In this document: piece after piece, positions 41,499 through 51,418 of the stretch
How positions within the stretch are numbered: position 1 is the first letter of the stretch
How the letters are laid out: every line of letters starts with the position of its first letter
DNA from: Stakelama pacifica
Lineage (GTDB): Bacteria > Pseudomonadota > Alphaproteobacteria > Sphingomonadales > Sphingomonadaceae
Length of the DNA: 64,000 nt
Direction: 5' to 3'
Assembly (NCBI RefSeq): GCF_004361835.1
Contig: NZ_SNWD01000002.1
Span: forward strand, 62,001-126,000
Program-made: the position numbers and the translations under genes
The notes under the pieces: generated by a model
Told to the model about the DNA's origin: nothing
What the model saw: the letters and a program-made list of their open reading frames with translations, nothing else
Databases searched by the model: none

Positions 41499-42428
41499 CT
41501 ATCCGCCCGCCGTGAGGATCGCCCGTGCGCGATCGCAATCCTCGGCCATTTGGCGTTTAAGCGAATCCATATCGTCGAACTTCGCTTCGGGACGCAGAAA
41601 CTCGATCAGATCGACCTCGATCACCTGCCCGTACAGATCGCCCGAAAAATCGAAGAAATAGGGTTCGAGCAATTCGGTCGGCGGGTCGATGCTCGGTCGG
41701 ATGCCCAGATTCGCTGCACCATCGACCATCCGCCCATCGGGCAGATGCCCACGCACCGCGTAGATTCCGTAGCGCGGCCGCAAATAACTTCCCATGCGCA
41801 GATTTGCCGTGGGATAGCCAAGCTCGCGCCCCAGCTTCGCCCCCGGCTCGACCACCCCGCGAATCGCAAAGGGCCGGGTGAGCAGCGCCGCCGCCGCGCG
41901 CGGATTTCCTTCGCGCAGCAGGTCGCGGATACGGCTGGACGAGACCACCGCATCGCCGTCACCAACCGGCGCGACCGCTTCAGCGGTAAAGCCCAGCTCC
42001 TCGCCCAGCGCGCGCAGCATGGCGACATCGCCCTCGCGCCCCTTGCCAAAGGTGAAATCCTCGCCCGTCACCACTCCGCCCGCGCCCAGCGGCCCGACCA
42101 GATGCTCGGCAAATTGCCGCGCCGTCATCCCGGCCAGCGCCGCGTCAAAGGTGAAGACCAGCATCGCATCCGCGCCCGCTTCCCCGAACAGGCGCTGCCG
42201 CTGATCCAGCGTGGTCAGGCGAAAGGGCGGCGTGTCGGGCCGGAAATAGCGTACCGGATGCGGGTCGAACGTCGCGACGATCGCCGGACGCCCTTCCTGC
42301 CGCGCACGCGCAATCGCGCGCCCGACAACCGCCTGATGCCCGCGATGAAATCCATCGAAATTGCCAAGCGCGACAATCGCCCCCCGATACGGGTCAGCGA
42401 CCGTCGAGCCACCGTCCAGCCGCTCCAT
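41499..42428 (-). CDS. ribF: Bifunctional riboflavin kinase/FAD synthetase
   Basis: 309 residues from ATG at 42428 (MERLDGGST...). FAD synthetase half: IVALGNFDGFHRGHQ nucleotide-binding loop and VVSSSRIRDLL. Riboflavin kinase half: LGYPTANLRMG and YGIYAV. It converts riboflavin to FMN and FAD. A start 12 codons earlier is possible but adds non-family residues. It precedes ileS on the same strand, a common alphaproteobacterial order. Confidence 0.93.
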   Translation of the reverse strand: MERLDGGSTVADPYRGAIVALGNFDGFHRGHQAVVGRAIARARQEGRPAIVATFDPHPVRYFRPDTPPFRLTTLDQRQRLFGEAGADAMLVFTFDAALAGMTARQFAEHLVGPLGAGGVVTGEDFTFGKGREGDVAMLRALGEELGFTAEAVAPVGDGDAVVSSSRIRDLLREGNPRAAAALLTRPFAIRGVVEPGAKLGRELGYPTANLRMGSYLRPRYGIYAVRGHLPDGRMVDGAANLGIRPSIDPPTELLEPYFFDFSGDLYGQVIEVDLIEFLRPEAKFDDMDSLKRQMAEDCDRARAILTAGG

Positions 42429-42485
42429 GCCAAGCGCTATAGGGAAGCAAAACGCCGCTGCCAATCGCGCGGCGCGGCGGCGCGA

Positions 42486-43334
42486 TCAGACATCCTGCGC
42501 CAGCCGTCCGTACAGTTCGGGGCGGCGGTCGCGAAAGAAGCCCATGCCGGCGCGGTGGCGCTTTGCCCGGTCGAGGTCGAGCGTCGCGGTAATCACGCCC
42601 TCTTCCTCTCGCCCAAGCTCGGCCAGCACATCGCCCCATTCGTCGCAGATGAAGCTGGTGCCGTAAAAGGTCTGGTCGCCCTCTTTTCCGATCCGGTTGG
42701 CGGCGATCACCGGCACGACGTTCGACACCGCATGGCCCAGCATCGCGCGCCGCCACATCCGCGCGGTATCGAGCTGATCGTCATAGGGTTCGCTGCCGAT
42801 CGCGGTGGGGTAAAAGAGCACATCCGCGCCCATCAGCATCATCGCGCGCGCCGCTTCCGGATACCATTGGTCCCAGCATACGCCGACTCCCAGCCTCGCC
42901 CCCGGACCGTCCCACACCCGAAATCCGGTATTGCCGGGCCGGAAATAGAATTTCTCCTCATAGCCCGGCCCGTCGGGAATATGGCTCTTGCGATACACGC
43001 CCGCGATCCGTCCATCGGGACCGATCATGGCGAGGCTGTTATAATGATGCGGCCCGTCGCTTTCGAAAAAGCTGGTTGGGATATGGATCGACAATTCGCT
43101 CGCCAGTTTCTGCATGGCGATGACGCTCGGATGTTCGGCGGTTGGCTTTGCGTTGGCGAACAGCGCCTCATCCTCGACGCGGCAGAAATATTCGTCCTCG
43201 AACAATTCGGGCGGCAACACCACCTGCGCGCCGCGCCCCGCCGCTTCGCGGACCAGTTCGGTGACTCGCGCGATATTGGCGGCAGTATCGGTGGAAAAGG
43301 CGCATTGCAGCGCCGCAACGGTGATCTCGCTCAT
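42486..43334 (-). CDS. aguB: N-carbamoylputrescine amidase
   Basis: 282 residues of the nitrilase superfamily. Catalytic triad Glu in PPELFEDEYFC, Lys in YRKSHIPDGPGYEEKFYF, Cys in GVGVCWDQWYPEAAR. The last motif and length match AguB, which splits N-carbamoylputrescine to putrescine, CO2 and ammonia. Its partner aguA is 1.6 kb upstream on the same strand, with two other genes between. Confidence 0.92.
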   Translation of the reverse strand: MSEITVAALQCAFSTDTAANIARVTELVREAAGRGAQVVLPPELFEDEYFCRVEDEALFANAKPTAEHPSVIAMQKLASELSIHIPTSFFESDGPHHYNSLAMIGPDGRIAGVYRKSHIPDGPGYEEKFYFRPGNTGFRVWDGPGARLGVGVCWDQWYPEAARAMMLMGADVLFYPTAIGSEPYDDQLDTARMWRRAMLGHAVSNVVPVIAANRIGKEGDQTFYGTSFICDEWGDVLAELGREEEGVITATLDLDRAKRHRAGMGFFRDRRPELYGRLAQDV

Positions 43335-43375
43335 GCCCGCCTATCTAGTCGCCCCGGACATGGATTACAGCCCCG

Positions 43376-43819
43376 TCATGCGGCAAGCGCCAGCGTGGCC
43401 GGACCGTCCTCGTCATCATTGGCGGAATGTCCCCTTTGCACCCGTGTTCGTTTTGTCCGGGCGCGGGGGCGGAACATGGTCGCGATAATCAGACCAGTCA
43501 CCTGCCGCATCTTGATACCTGCCGAAACTACCAGCGCCGTCGCGACGATATCGACCAGCGTCGTTACCTCGACCGACGCAAGGATCATGCTCAGTTCCGG
43601 CAACGCCATACTGAACAGCAGCATGCCGTCCTGTTCCAGAAGCTGGAACAGCAACAAGCCCAGCACCGCCAGTGCGATCGTCACGATCACCAGCCCGCGA
43701 TTTAATTCGTTCAGCCTGCGCGCAGGAACCTCGATCAGCGCGCGTTCCAGCGATCGGCGCGCCGGTATGTCGGGCAGCACCAACAGCGCGAACCAGAGAA
43801 ACAACAGTGCAACGGTCAT
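43376..43819 (-). CDS. Membrane protein of unknown function
   Basis: 147 residues from ATG at 43819. Hydrophobic segments lie at about 2-17 (TVALLFLWFALLVLP), 41-60 (GLVIVTIALAVLGLLLFQLL), 64-80 (LFSMALPELSMILAS) and about 85-112 (DIVATALVVSAGIKM). The C-terminal 30 residues are basic then acidic. I recognise no family. It sits between aguB and a quinone-oxidoreductase-like gene, all on the same strand with short gaps. Confidence 0.65.
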   Translation of the reverse strand: MTVALLFLWFALLVLPDIPARRSLERALIEVPARRLNELNRGLVIVTIALAVLGLLLFQLLEQDGMLLFSMALPELSMILASVEVTTLVDIVATALVVSAGIKMRQVTGLIIATMFRPRARTKRTRVQRGHSANDDEDGPATLALAA

Positions 43820-43885
43820 GCGGGGCTCCCCTTTACAAGGGAAAGTGGCACCTGCGCCGCCCCCGCACAACCTCGGCTCTGCTGC

Positions 43886-44875
43886 TTATTCCATCACGAT
43901 CGCGACCTTGCCGCGCAAATGGCCGTTTTCGGCGCGGTCATAGGCGGTGCGGATGTCTTCAAATGCGTGTCGCTCGGCGATGGTGACCTTCAGCTTGCCG
44001 TCAGCCATCATCGCGACGACCTGCCCCAGCGCCTTCGGGTCGGGATGCGCCATATAGGTTTCCGCGCGGACCTCATGCTTCGCCGCCGTTTCGCTGTCGG
44101 GTTCGGACAAGGTGGTGATCAGCACGCCGCCCTTGCGCAGCACGCTCCAGGACCGGTCGCGCGTCTCACCGCCGACCAGGTCGAACACCATGTCGACATC
44201 GGCAACCTGATCCTCGAACTGTTCTTTCTTGTAATCGATCACCCGGTCGGCGCCGAGGCCGCGCACAAAATCCAGATCATCGGTTCCGGCGGTTGCGATC
44301 ACCTTGGCGCCCTTCGCCTTTGCCAGCTGAACCGCGACATGGCCAACTCCGCCCGCCGCGCCATGGATCAGCACGCTCTGCCCCTCACGCAAATGGCCAT
44401 GGTCGAACAGGCCCTGCCATGCGGTCATCGCGACCAGCGGCATCGTGCCTGCCTCGACCATATCGACATTGTCGGGAAGCGCGGTCATCTCCATCGCCTT
44501 TACGCGAACGAAGCGGGCATGGCCGCCGCGAACCATCTCGCCCATATGCGCGACGATCCGGTCCCCCCGGCGCAGCATATTATGCGCATCCGGCCCCATA
44601 TTCTCGATCGTGCCCGACACATCACGGCCCAGAATGACGGGAAGCGCAGATTCCTCGACGAACGGCGCTTCACCGTCGCGGATCTTGTAATCCACGGGGT
44701 TCACGCTGGAAGCATGAACACGCAGGACGATTTCATCCTCATGCGCCTGTGGCATGTCCAGATCGCGCAATTCCATCGCATCGGCATCACCGAAGCGGGT
44801 GAGCACATAGCCGCGATTTTGCAGGTCGGGGCGGGTTTCGCGCGTCGTCAGGGTTTCGCTCTGGTCGGTCATCAT
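43886..44875 (-). CDS. NADP-dependent MDR oxidoreductase (quinone oxidoreductase type)
   Basis: 329 residues. GroES-like N-terminal domain (RVHASSVNPVDYKIRDGEAP) and Rossmann domain with GAAGGVGHVAVQLAKAKGAKV. No structural-zinc cysteines are visible, so it is of the zinc-independent quinone oxidoreductase branch. Probably reduces enones or quinones with NADPH; substrate unknown. Ends close to the unknown membrane protein gene. Confidence 0.86.
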   Translation of the reverse strand: MMTDQSETLTTRETRPDLQNRGYVLTRFGDADAMELRDLDMPQAHEDEIVLRVHASSVNPVDYKIRDGEAPFVEESALPVILGRDVSGTIENMGPDAHNMLRRGDRIVAHMGEMVRGGHARFVRVKAMEMTALPDNVDMVEAGTMPLVAMTAWQGLFDHGHLREGQSVLIHGAAGGVGHVAVQLAKAKGAKVIATAGTDDLDFVRGLGADRVIDYKKEQFEDQVADVDMVFDLVGGETRDRSWSVLRKGGVLITTLSEPDSETAAKHEVRAETYMAHPDPKALGQVVAMMADGKLKVTIAERHAFEDIRTAYDRAENGHLRGKVAIVME

Positions 44876-44945
44876 CGGTCTCCTTTGCTGCGGGGAACGC
44901 AGCGAGGCAGGCCGATGATCCGTCAGGCGATGGCGAATGGTCCGG

Positions 44946-45926
44946 TCAGGCGGGAATCTGCTGGCTGATACAGTGGAAGCTGCCGCCGCCGGTCAGGATA
45001 TGGTCGGCGCGAAGCCCCACTGCCTTGCGATCCGGAAACAGCGCACCGATCGCGGCAACCGCGCGGTCATCGCTGTCCTGCCCATAGGTCGGCACCACGA
45101 CGGTCGCATTGCCGATATAGAAATTCATATGGCTGGCCGGGATGATCTCGCCGCTGTCATCCAGAACGCGCCCCGGCGAGGGGATGCGTACAATCTCTAC
45201 CCCGAACGCCGCTGCCGCCCGCGCCGCCTCTGCATAGACTGCGGCATTGGGGTCATCCTCACCCGCTGCCTCCGGAAGCGCGAGCCGGTTCGGCCCGACA
45301 AAGCGCGCCAGATTGTCGACATGCCCATCGGTATGGTCGTTGGCGAGGCCCTCTTCCAGCCACAGCACGCGCGTCGCGCCAAGGTCGCGCTTCAGCCGCG
45401 CCTCGGTCTCCGCCTCGCCCGATTCGGCATTGCGATTGGGGTTGAGCAGGCATTGCCGCGTCGTGACGATCACGCCGGAGCCGTCGCCGTCAATCGCGCC
45501 GCCTTCCAGTACCCAGTCATGTTCGGTGATCGCCATGCCCCGTTTTTGGGCCAGCCGCGCACCGACATCCTCATCGCCCGGATATTCATACTTCCGGCCC
45601 CAGCCGTTGAAGCCGAAGCGGTGCGCGCGCCCCTCGCCATCCAGAATTACGCCGGTATCGCGCAGCCACACATCGCCGAAATGCTCGACCTCGACGCGAA
45701 CGCCGGGATCGACCAGCGCGCGCGCAGTGGCGGCGGCTTCCTCGCTCGCCGCGATCAGCAGCACCGTCTCGCCCGCGCCGCCCGCATGGACGGCATCGGC
45801 AAACGCTGCCGTCTCCCGCTGCGCCGCTTCGAATGCATCCCCCCACAGCTCTTGATGGCTGGGAAAGCCGATCCAGACGGCCTGATGCGGTGCCCATTCG
45901 GGCGGCGGAGCGTGAACGATGGTCAT
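44946..45926 (-). CDS. aguA: Agmatine deiminase
   Basis: 326 residues of the PPADS family. Substrate and catalytic motifs: WIGFPSHQELW, VWLRDTGVILDG, GGAIDGDGSG, DHTDGHVDNLARFV, and the C-terminal catalytic Cys in GGGSFHCISQQIPA. It makes N-carbamoylputrescine from agmatine, the substrate of AguB. Together they give a putrescine route from arginine. Confidence 0.92.
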   Translation of the reverse strand: MTIVHAPPPEWAPHQAVWIGFPSHQELWGDAFEAAQRETAAFADAVHAGGAGETVLLIAASEEAAATARALVDPGVRVEVEHFGDVWLRDTGVILDGEGRAHRFGFNGWGRKYEYPGDEDVGARLAQKRGMAITEHDWVLEGGAIDGDGSGVIVTTRQCLLNPNRNAESGEAETEARLKRDLGATRVLWLEEGLANDHTDGHVDNLARFVGPNRLALPEAAGEDDPNAAVYAEAARAAAAFGVEIVRIPSPGRVLDDSGEIIPASHMNFYIGNATVVVPTYGQDSDDRAVAAIGALFPDRKAVGLRADHILTGGGSFHCISQQIPA

Positions 45927-45968
45927 GGCGCGGGCACCTACCCGCTTCTGTGCAATCGGAAAAGCCCG

Positions 45969-47612
45969 TTACTCAGCGGCGCGCGACTGATCGCGGATTT
46001 TGCGAAATTCCGACGATTCATACCAGTTGGGCCAGCTTGTCCCATCGGCAAGCTCGCGGCCCATTTGATAATAGACCGTCAGATCCTGGATCGCGCCCGA
46101 CCAGTCCCAGTTGGGATCATATTCGTCCTGCGGCTTGTGATAGCGTTGGTCGACATAGTCCTTGTCCGCGGCCTCGCCGGCCTCCTTGCCGCCCTTAACC
46201 AGATCGTTACCGCCCGCCGCGTCGAGCATCGGCACGCCCTTTTTGGCAAAGCTGAAATGGTCGGAACGATAATAGCCGCCCGCCTCGGGATGTGCTTCGG
46301 GTTCGATGGCGCGTTCCTGCGCCGCGACCAGCGGGCGGACCATATCCTCAAGCTCGGATTTTCCCGCACCGGTGATCACGAAATTGTTCACCCGGCCCTT
46401 CACGTTCAGCACGTCCATATTGACGCCGCCAACCGTTTTGGCGAGCGGGAATACCGGGTTTGCGGCATAATAGGCCGACCCCAGCAGCCCCGATTCCTCG
46501 GCCGTCACCGCCAGATAGACCTGACTTCGTTTGGTCGGCCCCGCTTCGACATTCGCCTTTGCCAGCGCGACCAGCCCCGCAACCCCGCTCGCATTGTCGA
46601 GCGCACCGTTGCAGATATCATCGCCTTGAATCGCGTCGCATTTGCCGAGATGGTCCCAATGCGCCGAAAACAGCACGACCTCATCGGGTTTTTCGGTGCC
46701 GGGCAAAATGCCGACGACGTTCTTAGACGCCTGACGCCGGATCGAATTGACGAAGCCGGTGGACGCTTTCACGCCCAGCGGCACCGCCTTGAACCCTTTA
46801 TGCGTTGCAGCCTCGGCAAGTGCGTCGAAATCCTTACCCGCTGCCGCGAACAGCTTCTTTGCAGGATCGAGCTGAATCCAGCCGATCACCTTCGACTGGT
46901 CCATATGGTCGCCGGCAATATCGGGTTCGAGCTGCGGCCCGGTCCAGCTCGACCGCACCACGCCCCAACCATAAGCGGCGGGTTCGGTCTGATGGACGAT
47001 GATCGCGGCGGCAGCACCCTGCCGCGCCGCTTCCTCATATTTGTATGTCCAACGGCCATAATAGGTCATTGCCCGCCCTTCGAACGGGCCTTCACGCGAT
47101 GCGGTCTTCCAGTCGGGATCGTTGACGAGGATGACGACCGTCTTCCCCTTCACATCCACGCCCGCATAATCGTTCCAGCCGCGCTCAGGCGCGTTGATGC
47201 CATAGCCGACGAACACGACATCGCTGTTCAACAGGTCGATTTCCGGCGTTACGCGATAGGTCGCGACGACCATATCGGTGCGGTAATCGAGCGAAAGCGG
47301 CTGTTTGCCTCCCGTGAAGGTCAGCGGCTTTACGTTCTGAGCGGTAATCTGAACGAGCGGCACGTCCTGCAGCCATTTGCCGTTGTTTCCCGGCTTCAGC
47401 CCCGCCGCCTTGAACTGGCTGACGATATATTCAAGCACCGCAGGCTCGGTCTCGCTCGCCGGAGCGCGCCCTTCGAACTTGTCGTCCGAAAGCTCTCTGG
47501 TCACCGTTTTCAGCGTATCGACCGAAATATCGGGCGCTGCCGGTGCGGTTTGCGCATGGCACACAGTACAAACCATTGGCATCACCAACAAAATTGCTGC
47601 CGACAAACGCAT
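45969..47612 (-). CDS. M28 family zinc aminopeptidase, secreted
   Basis: 547 residues from ATG at 47612. Signal peptide of about 20 residues (MRLSAAILLVMPMVCTVCHA). A PA-like insert lies in the first half. Zinc ligands and base appear in order: SAHWDHLG (His, Asp), NGALDNASG (Asp), TAEESGLLGS (Glu-Glu), and YRSDHFSFAKKGVPM (His). It is exported to the periplasm or outside. It diverges from the S9 peptidase across 135 bases, so a joint role in peptide scavenging is likely. Confidence 0.9.
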   Translation of the reverse strand: MRLSAAILLVMPMVCTVCHAQTAPAAPDISVDTLKTVTRELSDDKFEGRAPASETEPAVLEYIVSQFKAAGLKPGNNGKWLQDVPLVQITAQNVKPLTFTGGKQPLSLDYRTDMVVATYRVTPEIDLLNSDVVFVGYGINAPERGWNDYAGVDVKGKTVVILVNDPDWKTASREGPFEGRAMTYYGRWTYKYEEAARQGAAAAIIVHQTEPAAYGWGVVRSSWTGPQLEPDIAGDHMDQSKVIGWIQLDPAKKLFAAAGKDFDALAEAATHKGFKAVPLGVKASTGFVNSIRRQASKNVVGILPGTEKPDEVVLFSAHWDHLGKCDAIQGDDICNGALDNASGVAGLVALAKANVEAGPTKRSQVYLAVTAEESGLLGSAYYAANPVFPLAKTVGGVNMDVLNVKGRVNNFVITGAGKSELEDMVRPLVAAQERAIEPEAHPEAGGYYRSDHFSFAKKGVPMLDAAGGNDLVKGGKEAGEAADKDYVDQRYHKPQDEYDPNWDWSGAIQDLTVYYQMGRELADGTSWPNWYESSEFRKIRDQSRAAE

Positions 47613-47747
47613 CGCCTTCTCCTGAAAACTATATCTGCCCCAGCTTGCCGAAAGCCATACCCCACGTCCAGCCATGGCACCTTTGCATATGGCATTGCGG
47701 CGTGACCCGCGCTGCGGCAATCTGACCGCGAGGGGAGAAATATATCG

Positions 47748-49763
47748 ATGCGTCATTCGTTGCGAAGCGTTACGCTTACGGCTCTGCTAGCCAGCTCGGC
47801 AATCGCTTATGGTGCGACACCGCCGCCGAGGACCGACAGCCATAGCCTGTCGGAAACGGCAAAAGCGTTTGGCCAGTTGCCCGATATTCAAGCCATCAGT
47901 CTGTCGCCCGATGGCAACCGCGCTGCCATCGTGACACCAAACCCGATCGATGGCGGCACCGTACTTGCCATTTCGTCGCTCGAAGGCACCGTATCCACCA
48001 AGCCCATTCTAAAGGTTCCCGGCGGCTCCGCGCGGATCCGATATTGCGGCTGGATCTCCATGCATTCGCTGATCTGCAAATTGCAGGTGACGGCAGATAC
48101 CTATGCGCTGGGCCAGGCGACCGTAACCACCCGCCTGCTCGCGGTTAAGGATGATGGTAGCGACCAGAAAGTGCTTTCTTCTCAGGCTACTCCCTTCTCG
48201 CTTGGATTTTCAAACATCGGGGGATCCATTGTCTATCGCGGAAGCCCTGATCATCCTGATGCGCTCGTCACACACGACTATATTCCGGAATCGACGACCG
48301 GTACGCATCTGGCCAACACATCCGAAGGGGTGGGTCTGGATGCAATCGACCCCGACAGGTTCAGCGCAAAGATGGTAGAGCGCCCCACGGCGATCAGCGA
48401 CGATTATATCGCCGACATGCAGGGCAATGTCCGCATTCGCGTACTCGACCCGGTGAGCGCGAACAGCAGACTCAACAGTCAGCTCGTTTTTCAGTTTCGC
48501 GAAGCGGGAGGCAATCAGTGGCGTGATTTCAGCAGCTATGACCGCCAGACCGAACAGGGCTTTTATCCCGTCCTGGTCGATTCCAAGCAAAATATTGCTT
48601 ATGGATTTGCCAATCTCAACGGTCGCCGGGCCTTGTTTACCAAGCAACTTTCGGAAGGCAGCGCGCCGAAACTCTTATTCTCCCGACCCGATGTCGATGT
48701 CGACGGTTTGCAAACGATCGGGCGGCGCGCGCGCATGGTCGGTGCGAGCTATACAACCGACTTCGAACATATTGAGATGTTCGATCCCCAATTGAAATCG
48801 CTGCTCGCATCTTTTCACAAGGCGCTACCCGATCTTCCTGTCCTTAGCGTGGACGATGCGAGCGACGACGAATCGATATTGCTCATTCGGGCAAGCAGCG
48901 ACACCGATCCGGGCCATTATTACGTTTTTGACAAGAAAACCGGTCATCTCGACGAGGTTTTCCGGATTCGCCCGCAGCTCAAAAATTACGCTCTGGCGCC
49001 GGTGAAGCAGGTCACCATCCCCGCCGATGACGGCGCCTTGATACCGGCATATCTGACCATGCCGGTAGGCAGTGACGGCAAGAACCTTCCCGCCATCGTT
49101 CTGCCGCACGGCGGCCCGAGCGCGCGCGATTCATGGGGGTTCGACTGGCTGAGCCAGTTTTTTGCTGCGCGCGGCTTTGTCGTGCTGCAACCAAATTATC
49201 GCGGTTCCTCCGGATATGGCGACAGCTGGTTTCAGAATAATGGTTTCCGGTCGTGGGACCGGGCGATCAGCGATGTCAACGACACGGGGAGGTGGCTGGT
49301 AAAACAGGGTATCGCCGATCCGGCTAAACTGGCGATCGTTGGATGGTCCTATGGTGGCTATGCCGCCTTGCAGAGCCAGGTTCTCGACCCCGATCTGTTC
49401 AAGGCAGTGGTAGCAATCGCGCCGGTCACTGATTTCGAACTCACCAAGGACGAGAGCCGCAATTATACCAATTACGGTCTGGTGGCAGTGTCAGTCGGCT
49501 CCGGCGAGCACATCGCATCAGGTTCCCCCGCACGCCACGCCGATAGTTTCAAGGCGCCGGTGCTGATGTTCCACGGCACTTCCGATGCGAATGTGGACAT
49601 CATGCAATCGCGCGTCATGCTGGACCGGTTACGCCGCGCCGGAAAACAGGCCGATCTGGTGACGTTCGACGGCTTCGACCACCAGCTTGCCGATGCGAAG
49701 GTCCGGGCCGAAATGCTGGAGAAAGCCGATCAGTTTCTGCACAAAAGCCTGAACATCAAATAA
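47748..49763 (+). CDS. S9 family peptidase (acyl-peptide hydrolase/dipeptidyl peptidase type), secreted
   Basis: 671 residues. Signal peptide of about 23 residues (SVTLTALLASSAIAYG), an N-terminal propeller (about 40-400), then an alpha/beta hydrolase with LPHGGPSARDSWGFDW oxyanion region, nucleophile Ser in GWSYGGYAA, Asp in FHGTSDANVD, and His in DGFDHQLAD. ATG at 47748 follows GAGGGGAG. G+C is visibly lower than in the flanking genes. Confidence 0.9.
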   Translation: MRHSLRSVTLTALLASSAIAYGATPPPRTDSHSLSETAKAFGQLPDIQAISLSPDGNRAAIVTPNPIDGGTVLAISSLEGTVSTKPILKVPGGSARIRYCGWISMHSLICKLQVTADTYALGQATVTTRLLAVKDDGSDQKVLSSQATPFSLGFSNIGGSIVYRGSPDHPDALVTHDYIPESTTGTHLANTSEGVGLDAIDPDRFSAKMVERPTAISDDYIADMQGNVRIRVLDPVSANSRLNSQLVFQFREAGGNQWRDFSSYDRQTEQGFYPVLVDSKQNIAYGFANLNGRRALFTKQLSEGSAPKLLFSRPDVDVDGLQTIGRRARMVGASYTTDFEHIEMFDPQLKSLLASFHKALPDLPVLSVDDASDDESILLIRASSDTDPGHYYVFDKKTGHLDEVFRIRPQLKNYALAPVKQVTIPADDGALIPAYLTMPVGSDGKNLPAIVLPHGGPSARDSWGFDWLSQFFAARGFVVLQPNYRGSSGYGDSWFQNNGFRSWDRAISDVNDTGRWLVKQGIADPAKLAIVGWSYGGYAALQSQVLDPDLFKAVVAIAPVTDFELTKDESRNYTNYGLVAVSVGSGEHIASGSPARHADSFKAPVLMFHGTSDANVDIMQSRVMLDRLRRAGKQADLVTFDGFDHQLADAKVRAEMLEKADQFLHKSLNIK

Positions 49764-49785
49764 GCAACGCGGACAGCCAGCGCAC

Positions 49786-49820
49786 AAAAAAAGGGGAGCG
49801 AAACTTCGCTCCCCTTTTGA
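49786..49820. terminator. Bidirectional terminator between the S9 peptidase gene and rpsD
   Basis: AAAAAAAGGGGAGCGAA, short loop, TTCGCTCCCCTTTT: about 12 paired bases with A-run and T-run on either side, placed between convergent genes. Confidence 0.9.
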
Positions 49821-49840
49821 TAAGCTTGGAAACCTTCGGA

Positions 49841-50455
49841 TCAGCGCGAATAGAATTCGACGACCAGGTTCGGTTCCATCTTCACCGGATAGGGCACTTC
49901 GTCGAGCTGCGGCACGCGGGTGAAGGTCACCTTTGCTGCGCCGTCGGGAGCGACATAATCGGGAATGTCACGCTCGGGCAGGCTCTGCGCTTCGATCACC
50001 AGCGCCATTTCCTGCGCCTTCGAACCCAGCGTGATTTCGTCGCCCGGCACGACGCGGCGCGACGCGATGTTGCACTTCACGCCGTTGACGCGGATGTGGC
50101 CATGGCTGACGAGCTGACGCGAAGCGAAAATGGTCGGCGCGAACTTGGCGCGATACACGACCATGTCGAGGCGCTGTTCCAGCAGGCCGATCAGGTTCTG
50201 CGAGGTATCGCCCTTCATGCTCGAAGCTTCCTCATAGGAACGCTTGAACTGCTTTTCGGTGATGTCGCCGTAATAGCCCTTCAGCTTCTGCTTGGCGCGC
50301 AGCTGAATGCCGTAATCCGACATTTTGCCCTTGCGGCGCTGGCCGTGCTGACCGGGGCCATATTCACGCTTGTTGACCGGGCTCTTTGGACGACCCCAGA
50401 TGTTTTCGCCCATCCGGCGGTCGATTTTATACTTGGCGCTCGAACGCTTCGACAT
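49841..50455 (-). CDS. rpsD: 30S ribosomal protein S4
   Basis: 204 residues of full length. [21 protein letters not shown] is the alphaproteobacterial S4 start; [20 protein letters not shown] and the S4 RNA-binding domain ([27 protein letters not shown]) follow. It is a primary binder of 16S rRNA. It stands alone, with a terminator after it. Confidence 0.96.
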   Translation of the reverse strand: MSKRSSAKYKIDRRMGENIWGRPKSPVNKREYGPGQHGQRRKGKMSDYGIQLRAKQKLKGYYGDITEKQFKRSYEEASSMKGDTSQNLIGLLEQRLDMVVYRAKFAPTIFASRQLVSHGHIRVNGVKCNIASRRVVPGDEITLGSKAQEMALVIEAQSLPERDIPDYVAPDGAAKVTFTRVPQLDEVPYPVKMEPNLVVEFYSR

Positions 50456-50621
50456 ATGTCTCTTTCCTTAACTGCGAACAACGAAGACCGGAGCGCCGCT
50501 TTCACAAACGGCCCGCCGATCAGGTCCCGGTCATCGCCCGCCCATCGGGCAGGACCGCCGCTTCACCGGGGTGCGGGGTCGATCACGAAGTGCGCGCAGC
50601 TAGCCGCGAAGCGCGCGAGAG

Positions 50622-51293
50622 TCAAGCGATGTGCTCATCCCGCTGCAACAGCCGGGTTCGCGCCATGATGCCGAGCAGCGCCGTCATCACCGCCGAAACC
50701 AGCGCGGCGATCCAGAAACTGCGATCCGCCGCCGAACGATAGGCGATCGCGCCCAGCACCGTGCCGAGCAGAAAGCCCAGCCATAGCGCCAGATCGCGCG
50801 CCCATCCGAACCGACTGCCTGTGCCCATCAGCGCATTGGCGAGCCGCTGCCCGAAACGCACCAGCGTCCCGGTCATATAGGTCAGTCCGATGCGGATATC
50901 GCCGTCGCGGCTGAACACGCCATTTTCCGCCCCCATCGCTGCGGCAAGCGAAAGCACGGCGAGCCCGGTGAAACCGGTCATCTGCAAAATGGCGGCAAGG
51001 ACCAGAAACACAGTACAGCTGAGCATCACCACGCCATGCGCAGGGCCGCGAACCGCATCGGCGACGATCGCCGAGATCACCACGCCGCACAGAAAGGCGA
51101 GCAGCAACGACCCTGCGGTAAACACCGGGCCCCAGTCGGAATCGCCGAGGCCGATACCGAACTGGGTGGTATTGCCGCTCATGAACGAGGCAAAATAGCC
51201 GCCGATACTGGTATAAGCGAGGACATCGACGAAACCGGCCAGCGCCGCAAGCAGAAGCGCGATGCCGAAAAGCGGGACAGGGGTACGTTGCAT
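50622..51293 (-). CDS. DUF1275 (YoaK) family membrane protein
   Basis: 223 residues from ATG at 51293. Six hydrophobic segments; the family motifs GFVDVLAYTSIGGYFASFMSGN near the start and AAAMGAENGVFSRDG in the middle are clear. DUF1275 proteins are small transporters of unknown substrate. It diverges from the UPF0126 gene across about 125 bases. Confidence 0.85.
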   Translation of the reverse strand: MQRTPVPLFGIALLLAALAGFVDVLAYTSIGGYFASFMSGNTTQFGIGLGDSDWGPVFTAGSLLLAFLCGVVISAIVADAVRGPAHGVVMLSCTVFLVLAAILQMTGFTGLAVLSLAAAMGAENGVFSRDGDIRIGLTYMTGTLVRFGQRLANALMGTGSRFGWARDLALWLGFLLGTVLGAIAYRSAADRSFWIAALVSAVMTALLGIMARTRLLQRDEHIA

Positions 51294-51418
51294 GGGACAT
51301 CTTTTCGCGCATCGCGGCGCTGCTTTCCAGCCCCCGCGCATGCGAAAAATGATGAAAATCGGTCATTGCGGCAATCCCGATGGTTGCAGGAGCCGCAAAA
51401 GCGATTAGGGGGCGCGCC

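Noticed and set aside
41496-43943. An 815-codon frame antisense to ribF, aguB and the small membrane protein gene
   Set aside because: Covers three genes with clear family motifs; no motif of its own.
44937-47705. A 922-codon frame antisense to aguA and the M28 peptidase
   Set aside because: It spans two well-supported genes on the other strand and their gap; composition is typical of a shadow frame.
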